A DNA stretch of 64,000 bases from Phytophthora hibernalis. Taxonomy: Eukaryota; Oomycota; Peronosporomycetes; Peronosporales; Peronosporaceae. Below are positions 57,541 to 64,000 of the stretch, one piece after another. The stretch covers positions 124,001 through 188,000 of the forward strand of contig JAAKBF010000049.1 in NCBI GenBank assembly GCA_012656075.1, in the 5' to 3' direction. The number at the start of each line of letters is the position of its first letter. Position 1 is the stretch's first letter. A model generated the notes under the pieces. It made no database searches and was not told the DNA's origin. It worked only from the letters and a program-made list of their open reading frames with translations. The position numbers and the translations under genes are program-made.

Positions 57541-60018
57541 ATGTCAACCCACCTAACCAGCGCATATGGTTTTCACCCATCAACCGACCATCACTCTGGC
57601 CCCGGTGGAATTTGGTGGCTATCGATTCTCCCCCTCTCCTCATTCGAAATCAGCGGTCCGTCTAACGCAGCAAGCACCACACGCGTCGCCAAGAAGCACC
57701 GCCACTCTTCACGGGAGCATTGGGCACGCAACAACCGACGGGCTCGCATGGGAAGGAGCCCACACGCTCGCCGAGCCTCTCAGTCTTCAGCGTCGGGTTC
57801 GTCTTCCGAGTCCGAACGCGGGGACAGCAGTGACGATGCTATTTCTGCGGAAGTGGACCCCAGTGATGAAGATGTGTACGAAGTATTGCCACGGGACAAC
57901 CTCGTGGAAGTTCCTGAACTGGACGTGAAGGTTTTCGCCGATTGGGACGATCTCGAACACTACCTGCGGAGCTACAGTAAGCGAACCTTCCAGGTATGTG
58001 TATCCAGTCTGGAAGTGTGCCACAGCTTGAGACTGTGTACATGCGTTCTGGCGGTGCATATGCTCGCGGTCGATTCTAACAACGGTTTTATTCTGTGTAG
58101 CTGTACTCCGTTAGGACAGCTACTCCAGTTCGCGTTCGAAACCAGAGGATCCGCAACAGCCGTACGCCCTGCAAGGAGATCCCGGAAGATGTTCAGTTCT
58201 ACAACAAAACCTTCGTGTGCACACACCACGGATCTCCGGTGGTCGCGGAATGCGGCTCAATCAGCACTCTCGAAAGATTGGATGTCTTGCTCAGGTACAT
58301 ATATGGTTCTATTGTGGCTCCGTCATTTGTTGAGGCTAACTAGCGTGGAATCCACGTAAACGCATGTGTGAGAGGGGTTGGAAATTGAGACGTGTTCGTC
58401 ACGAAGCAGATCTCGTTCCATAACCACGAGGTTAGCCGCGAAGTGTATCAACACTATCACGAAAATCGCCAGGTATCGGACGAGGAGGTTTTGTCAACAG
58501 TGCGGACGCTGGATCGTGCCGTAGCCAGTCGCAAGCGGAGAACACGTCCGTGGAACCTCAAATGAAGGATATTCACAACTTGGTGGTTAGGATCCGTCGG
58601 GAGTCGTACGCCTACCCAACTATCGAGGAACGCATTAGGTCCATTCTTGAAGACTTTTAGCCGCTCCCGGTAACGTGTCGCGTGTGTACACCAACGAAGA
58701 GGTACCTTGATTTTTCATGGCTAAATGAAAGTGTATTCTTATTGCACTTTGCTTCAATGCTGCAGGGTGTGGTGGAGTGCATTACAGTTCAAAGCTCTCA
58801 CATGCATCAGATGTTCGAGCACTTCCGGAACCGCTGCTGATTGACGCCACGCACGATACGGACTCGTCCAACTACAAGCTGTTCAGTTTTATGATTCAAG
58901 ACGCTATGGGCAAGGTCAACACGTACAGGTGCACTTTCTAAACACATACTGTGCATCATTCTGAGACTGTGTACAATCTGAGACTGTATCTGAAGCCTAA
59001 TTAGAGTTCTGGTGTGCTTTTGTGTGAAGCATTGTCTTCTTGAGAACGAGAGGAAGGAGACATTACGAGTGGAATGCCAACAAAATTTAAAGAGAGCTGC
59101 CCATCATATGACTCGATCGCTGTTATCATGATCGACAAAGACTTCACGGAGCTCTCGGTCCTTCGAAGAGGAGTTCCCCGGTGTGCGGGTTTTGTTGTGC
59201 CACTTTCACGTGGTGAAATATCTACAGGAAGAACTTGCCAACCAGAAGTACAATCTGAGTGCATGGGAAAAGAAGGAGATGAAGCACCTTATCCAGTTGT
59301 TGGTCAGCGCACCTACGGATGAAGTTTACACGGACATCATGAAGACGATGCACGTGGTTTTACGCAATGAGGAAAAGTCACGCCTGTGGTTCGATTATTT
59401 TGATCGCAATTGGACCGATTGCAAGATGCGATGGAGTTCTGTCTACTGGGGCAACGTGCCTCACATGGGGAACCAGCTGTTACCGTTGCTACCGACACCA
59501 CCGTCCCCCAAGCGCTACCGGCTCAAGCAAGTGGACTGGGTGGTTCAAGTTGACTCCTACAACTGTGGGGTTTTCGTGATCGTGTTCTTCGAGCTACTGC
59601 TTCTACAAGTTGAGCCAAGTCGGCCGGACACGACAGTAGCGATGCAGTACTTTCGCTACAGACTTGTTAGCCACATTTTAAAGACAATGTAACAGGGATT
59701 TTCATTGATTCTAACACTAACATTTGTATGCATCATCCCTCTTAAAAGGCGCAAAGAAGACCGTTGGAAGTGACCGTATCGAGCTGTACATCTACGCTAG
59801 AAGACTTAGTGAAAAATGCTGTGTTGATCGACGATCACTCTCGTTATCAGGACCTTTTGCACCTTTTCGCGGGAGGGTCTATGCAAATGCGCCCTGGTTC
59901 TGATGTGAAACCTGAGCGGCAAATGTCGAGGCTATCGAACAGATGGCGATGATGTACAACGGAAAATACACCGAACTGGGCAGGACTGTGCAAGAATGGG
60001 CTAGACTGAGCAATTAGA
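57541..60018 (+). pseudogene. MULE transposase fused to a C48 (Ulp1/SUMO protease-like) domain, decayed
   Basis: An N-terminal acidic Ser-rich leader precedes a FAR1-like domain ('DDLEHYLRSYSKRTFQ', an apparent intron 57994-58100, then 'LYSVRTATPVRVRNQRI' and 'TFVCTHHGSP'). Further on come 'SFHNHEVSREVYQHYH' and 'EEVLSTVRTLDRAVASRKR'. The MULE catalytic block 'FPEPLLIDATHDTDSSNYK' is near 58820-58880, then 'VRVLLCHFHVVKYLQEEL', then a helical region. The C48 peptidase motif 'VVQVDSYNCGVFVIVFFE' contains the catalytic Asp/Gln-Cys arrangement. Many stops and frame changes occur (for example 58320-58420, 58560 and 58840), and the central part of the transposase is missing. MULEs carrying a cysteine protease domain are known (Kaonashi-type in plants). 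The last piece ends near 60018, tail to tail with the retroelement. Confidence 0.7.
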
Positions 60019-63000
60019 CTGTGCATGGAGTCTCTGCCCTGTAGGGTGGCCTTCGCCGCCAGTGTGGGATATTCTTTAAATTAATTTGACATCCATTTCC
60101 CGAGGAGTTTGATTGTCAGGCTATCGGCTCCGCCGCTCATTAACGCTGTTGCGCCCCGCTGCGAATGGAGTGTGTCGAGTAATTTGCGGCTGGAGCCTTG
60201 GCTGCACGGGCAGTGGACTTGAGTGCCATCGCTACCTCACTGGCTTGTAGGTCCACGGCCAGGTACTGTGACGATGTCTGCTCAGTTCCTATCTTGCACG
60301 CCGGATGTGTCGTAGTGCTAGGATAGGGCACAGTACTGGATCACCTGTGCGGTGCATGGTTCGCCAAGCACCACGTTTTCAAACTGGTCGTTTTTAGCCC
60401 CTTCGAGGCCGATTGTTACTGAAGTTGCTGCCCTAGACTTTGATCGACAGCCGTTCGTGTCCGAAAAGAATGTGCATCCTTGAGACAGTAAAAGTGCCTT
60501 TGTTGACCGATCTTGAGATATTCGGAGTGCCTCAGCAGGAAGGAAAATCCGATGAGAATGCAGCCCCACAAAAGACGCTGGCGAGGGAGCTTCCAGTTGA
60601 TTCGGCGATATAGCAAGCGCAGGAAAGCAGGTGACATTGGTTGTTTCTTGGTAACCGGGTCCGACATCCGTATGATGCCTTGAAGGAGAATGGTGAAGTC
60701 TGGTGACGGAGAGAGTTCGAGTTCGCTGTAACGTTTGTGAAACCATCGAACACTTGCTATCTTGAGTTGGATAGTCGAGTATTAATTACCACGTCGTAGT
60801 CGATTCCATCCAAATGTCCATAGGAAAATTGCGAAGTAGCCGAGTCGTTTATTAGTGGTGCGTCCTGCGTTCTTCAACCACGGTGACCATCCCATCTTCT
60901 TGAGAAACTGGCCCACTGCTTCCAGTGGCTACTGTATTTGGCGGTGGTAGTGTCTGCCAAGGCGTGTCGACGCAACATGACTCCAACAGACCGGAGAGAT
61001 CGTCGTAGGGAGGTCGCACGTGTACCTGCTTCCATGACAGGCACATGTTAGTCCATAATCTGTATAATGGATGATCTCGAGACCAAACGCGAGATCCAGC
61101 GTCCGCCATGACATTGTCGACACCGGGAATGGGTTCGGTAATGCACGAAATATTAAACTGAAATTCGGCCAGCGATAACAATCGCTTGTAGAGTTGCGCG
61201 GTGGGGTGACGACTCGCACGTTTTGATCCCCAAGATACTGCACTCCTATTGTCAATGTGAAAGCATACCACCACTGGTCCTCGAGCAGTAGGTTGACCCC
61301 ATCTTCTCCCCAATCTAGCGCAGCAAGGACCGCACTATACAACTCGCGCCCGTTGATTGAGAAGTCCACCGACATATCCTTAAACAGCGATTTTTCCTTA
61401 GCAGTAAATTGAACTCGGAGATACTGGCGAAATGAGGGCTCTAGAGCGCATACGCCGTCGTCGCATGCGTCCATAAACTACGAGAAGGTGATCGCGATCA
61501 ACGTCGCCAAGTCTGCAGCCAGTTCAAGGAAGAAGTGGTGGTTGTGAGTGACATCCAACTTCAAGGGAGAATTCTTAAGAAAAGGGTGAGGCCTTTCTCG
61601 GAATGGCTCGTGCATTCCATAAGGGGAGGACCTTCATAGTGAGATTAAGTCTATGGGTTTTACTGCTTGCGAAGCTTTCTCCTACACAACAACACTCTAT
61701 GAACACGAAGCATTCACAATTTTCTGACAAACAACACAAGTCCTTCTTCCGACTAGTAACTTGCCTAGTCCTGTATTCAGTGTCGTCATAAAGACTTGGT
61801 GCCACAGAGACTCGTAAGAGCTCCTATATACACATGATAGGTCGGAATCACCTCTTTTGCGAACATCGAGACGGGGATGCAGTTAAATCGTGCAGGATTT
61901 TGTAAGATTGATCGAAACCAGCGGAGATCTTCCTTGACCTCCGACGTTACTTCTTGGGTAGTGAATGGGATACAGCGTGCTTCGAATGTCTGAACTCGTT
62001 GGTAAAAGGCGCGTGCTGGTGGGAAACAGGTAGCCACGTGGCGGAGGCAGCCTAGAAGTTTGGAGAGCGATGACCGCGAGGTTGCAACGCTGCCGACGAT
62101 GCACACTAACCGACTTATTGGTTTGGCCAGCTTTTCCTGTGGGATCGAGACCGATCCGCGGCAAGTATCCCAGTCCAGCCCGAGGGCTCGGCACTTCCGT
62201 CCCATTGGGTAAACTTCTTCTCGTTCAGCGCCGTCGGCCCGAGTACTGTAGCCATTGCATCCCGTAAGGCTAGATTAGCCTTAAGGCATCTGTCGCCATC
62301 GTAAATTTCAACACATGAGTGGTCATCACACCAGACGCTTCCTTGAGAGATTCAGCTAGGTAGTATGATTTCGGTTTGTGTGCCGACTCGTACAGATGAT
62401 TGATAGCCGTCCCAGCAAGTGAATAATACGCCGGTGTTCCACACCACCCAAATCCACATGCCCGATCAATGATGACACAACCTTCGAAGATAAAGGCGAG
62501 CATGCGCACTTCCTTTGCGTCGACAGGAATATGGCGAAAGGCGCCAGCGACGTCGCCAACCATCATCAAAACTGTTTTGTCGGGAAATCGAGTACGGAGA
62601 TCGTGAATCCTCCTAGCTATGTCTGCCGGTGGGTTGTAGGTGATGACAGGAACTTCTCGTCTCTTTTGCAATTGATCCGTGGTTGGAGCGGCGATGACGC
62701 TGGCGTTGCGGTCGTGCAGCAGTCCACTTTGGTTGAACTCCGTTTCGGACAATGCTATTCCACTGCTGTATGACTGACTTCAGGGGATCAGTTGTAGGTA
62801 CTTGCAGCTCAAAGAGGTCTTTGTTCGGCCGTTGTTCACTGGACGTCTGTCCTCAGAATATTCGCACAAAATTGGGAAGCGACAACCCCATTTTTCTTGC
62901 CAGTCCAGACCACATCTTGACGTGGTTGCTGTTTATCGTGTCGTCACCACCGTCTGCTACATTTACGTATTCCATTCCATGTTCAAGAGCCAAGGTACGA

Positions 63001-64000
63001 TGGGTGTCTAATTCGTCAGCACAACTACGGAAGCGTACAGCATCTTGAGTAGCACTCCTCCGCGCGTAGTAAATAGCTGCATCGACTTCGCCATCCTCGC
63101 GAGGGATGTTTACACAATCGAACGGATATGATTATGTTGTTTCACAACTGGCGGGACTGGCCGGAAAAATTTGGCGTCATAGGTCACGAAATTGGTTTGC
63201 AAGTCCGCTAAAGCGATCTTCGATCACTTTCCGAGCAGCGGCGGGAAGTGAGTGCGGTCAGAAATGGCCGCGGCTGCAGCGTCCTTCATAGTTTTCCTTG
63301 CACCCCGCCCTTGATAGGTATCGCAGACACAGCTCACGTCCGTTTTGACGAGGTAGCGCGTTGGTCACGTTGCTCGGAATGGTAGGTTTGTCGTCACGGC
63401 GGTCACGACGGTTGTGATTATTGAATTGAGACGATTAACTAGGCGTGGTTCCTTCTGCAAAATACTCTTTTAGCTCAGCAAGTTCTTCGTCAGTCCGACT
63501 GAATTCGTTCCCGATTGGGGCAGCATATGCCAGTCCTCCTGATAGGATTCTAGATCGATTTTAGCCGAGCTTTGAGTCGATCCAGAACACAAACACCTTG
63601 CAGGCAGTGCTGCTGAGATGTGTGTCGTCGCCGTGGCGACTAAGGAACTACAGGGCTTTGTCAAGGAACTCGACAACTGGGTCTTTGTAAAATTCGACAG
63701 CAAAAACGCGGAGGTTTTGAAGGGCGCTGAGAATCTGGTGGAGACTTGACGCCACTGGAGCAGCACGTAAGAAATTTCGTCGTGAAAAATCGGCCATGTT
63801 AACGCCTGGATCCTTCGCGTGGACGCGGGCCGCCATAGTAATTGTGGTGAGGTGCATGATGGATAGATCTCGTTCGCCAAATCCAATGTCATACAGGCCG
63901 CGACACGTAGGCGGCGTAGCTAGAAATCGCGATTGGTCCGAACGCTGCCAAAATTCAAGTAAAGGCTGTGCATCCTTACGTTCATAAGCTGGATTGATGA
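59985..64000 (-). mobile_element. DIRS-type retroelement (RT, RNase H, tyrosine recombinase), partial and frameshifted
   Basis: The element enters from the right window edge. In order on the minus strand are a poorly conserved 5' region (63892-63470) and a reverse transcriptase palm ('VLMMVGDVAGAFRHIPVDA', 'CGFGWCGTPAYYSLAG', then a 'CDDH' metal site near 62320). The connection region includes 'LLGCLRHVATCFPPARAFY'. Next is RNase H ('INGRELYSAVLAALDWG', 'CFHIDNRSAVSWGSK', 'PGVDNVMADAGSRVW'). The tyrosine recombinase has 'LLWGCILIGFSFLLRHSEYL' (catalytic Arg region), 'YSTHSIRSG' (HxxR) and 'LGKWMSN' followed by a stop and 'FKEYPTLAA'. RT-RH-YR without an integrase defines DIRS-like elements. 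Multiple frame changes and the in-frame TAA make this copy defective; one change sits in the CCCC run at 60154-60157. Confidence 0.82.

Overview
The window looks like an oomycete nuclear genome, most likely Phytophthora or a close relative. It is clearly eukaryotic: spliceosomal introns of about 50-80 bp can be read directly in several genes. The gene content includes a DCC1 cohesion factor, the BBS5 subunit of the ciliary BBSome (so a lineage with flagellated cells) and a START-FYVE protein. The mobile elements include a Crypton with a GCR1-like C-terminus, Mutator-like elements with FAR1-type and Ulp1-type domains, and DIRS-type retroelements. START-FYVE proteins and this mix of elements are typical of oomycetes. 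The species is inferred only from this combination.

Layout. Bases 1-3.5 kb are gene-poor, with transposase scraps. Bases 3.5-8.3 kb hold DCC1, an armadillo-like protein and, divergently, a hAT-like transposase-derived gene. Bases 8.9-10.3 kb are a broken PIF/Harbinger-type transposase. Bases 11.3-14.4 kb carry a BED zinc-finger gene facing a START-FYVE gene. Bases 14.6-15.5 kb are a decayed SANT/MADF-like gene, and next to it sits a complete Mutator-like element (15473-18253) with 116-bp terminal inverted repeats and a perfect 9-bp target duplication.

Bases 18.58-40.5 kb, one third of the window, are a highly homogeneous tandem array of about 20 copies of a 1117-bp unit. Each unit holds an internal 51-bp, codon-length minisatellite, a cluster of hairpins and a possible two-exon secreted mini-protein. 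I do not recognise this repeat. It is the most unusual object here.

Bases 41.5-48 kb return to genes: a nine-exon LRR protein, a bZIP/coiled-coil protein, a FAR1-domain-only gene and BBS5. Bases 49.5-51.5 kb hold a kinase-FYVE gene and a C2-domain gene, both with broken frames. From 54.9 kb to the end lie a Crypton, a Mutator-like element with a C48 (Ulp1) protease domain and a DIRS-type retroelement that runs off the edge.

A recurring theme is single-base frame breaks in otherwise good coding sequence, often in short homopolymer runs. Several genes called pseudogenes here may therefore be intact in the organism, with the breaks coming from long-read assembly error. The cellular genes do not form one pathway; the window is a gene-sparse, transposon-rich stretch with small islands of housekeeping genes.
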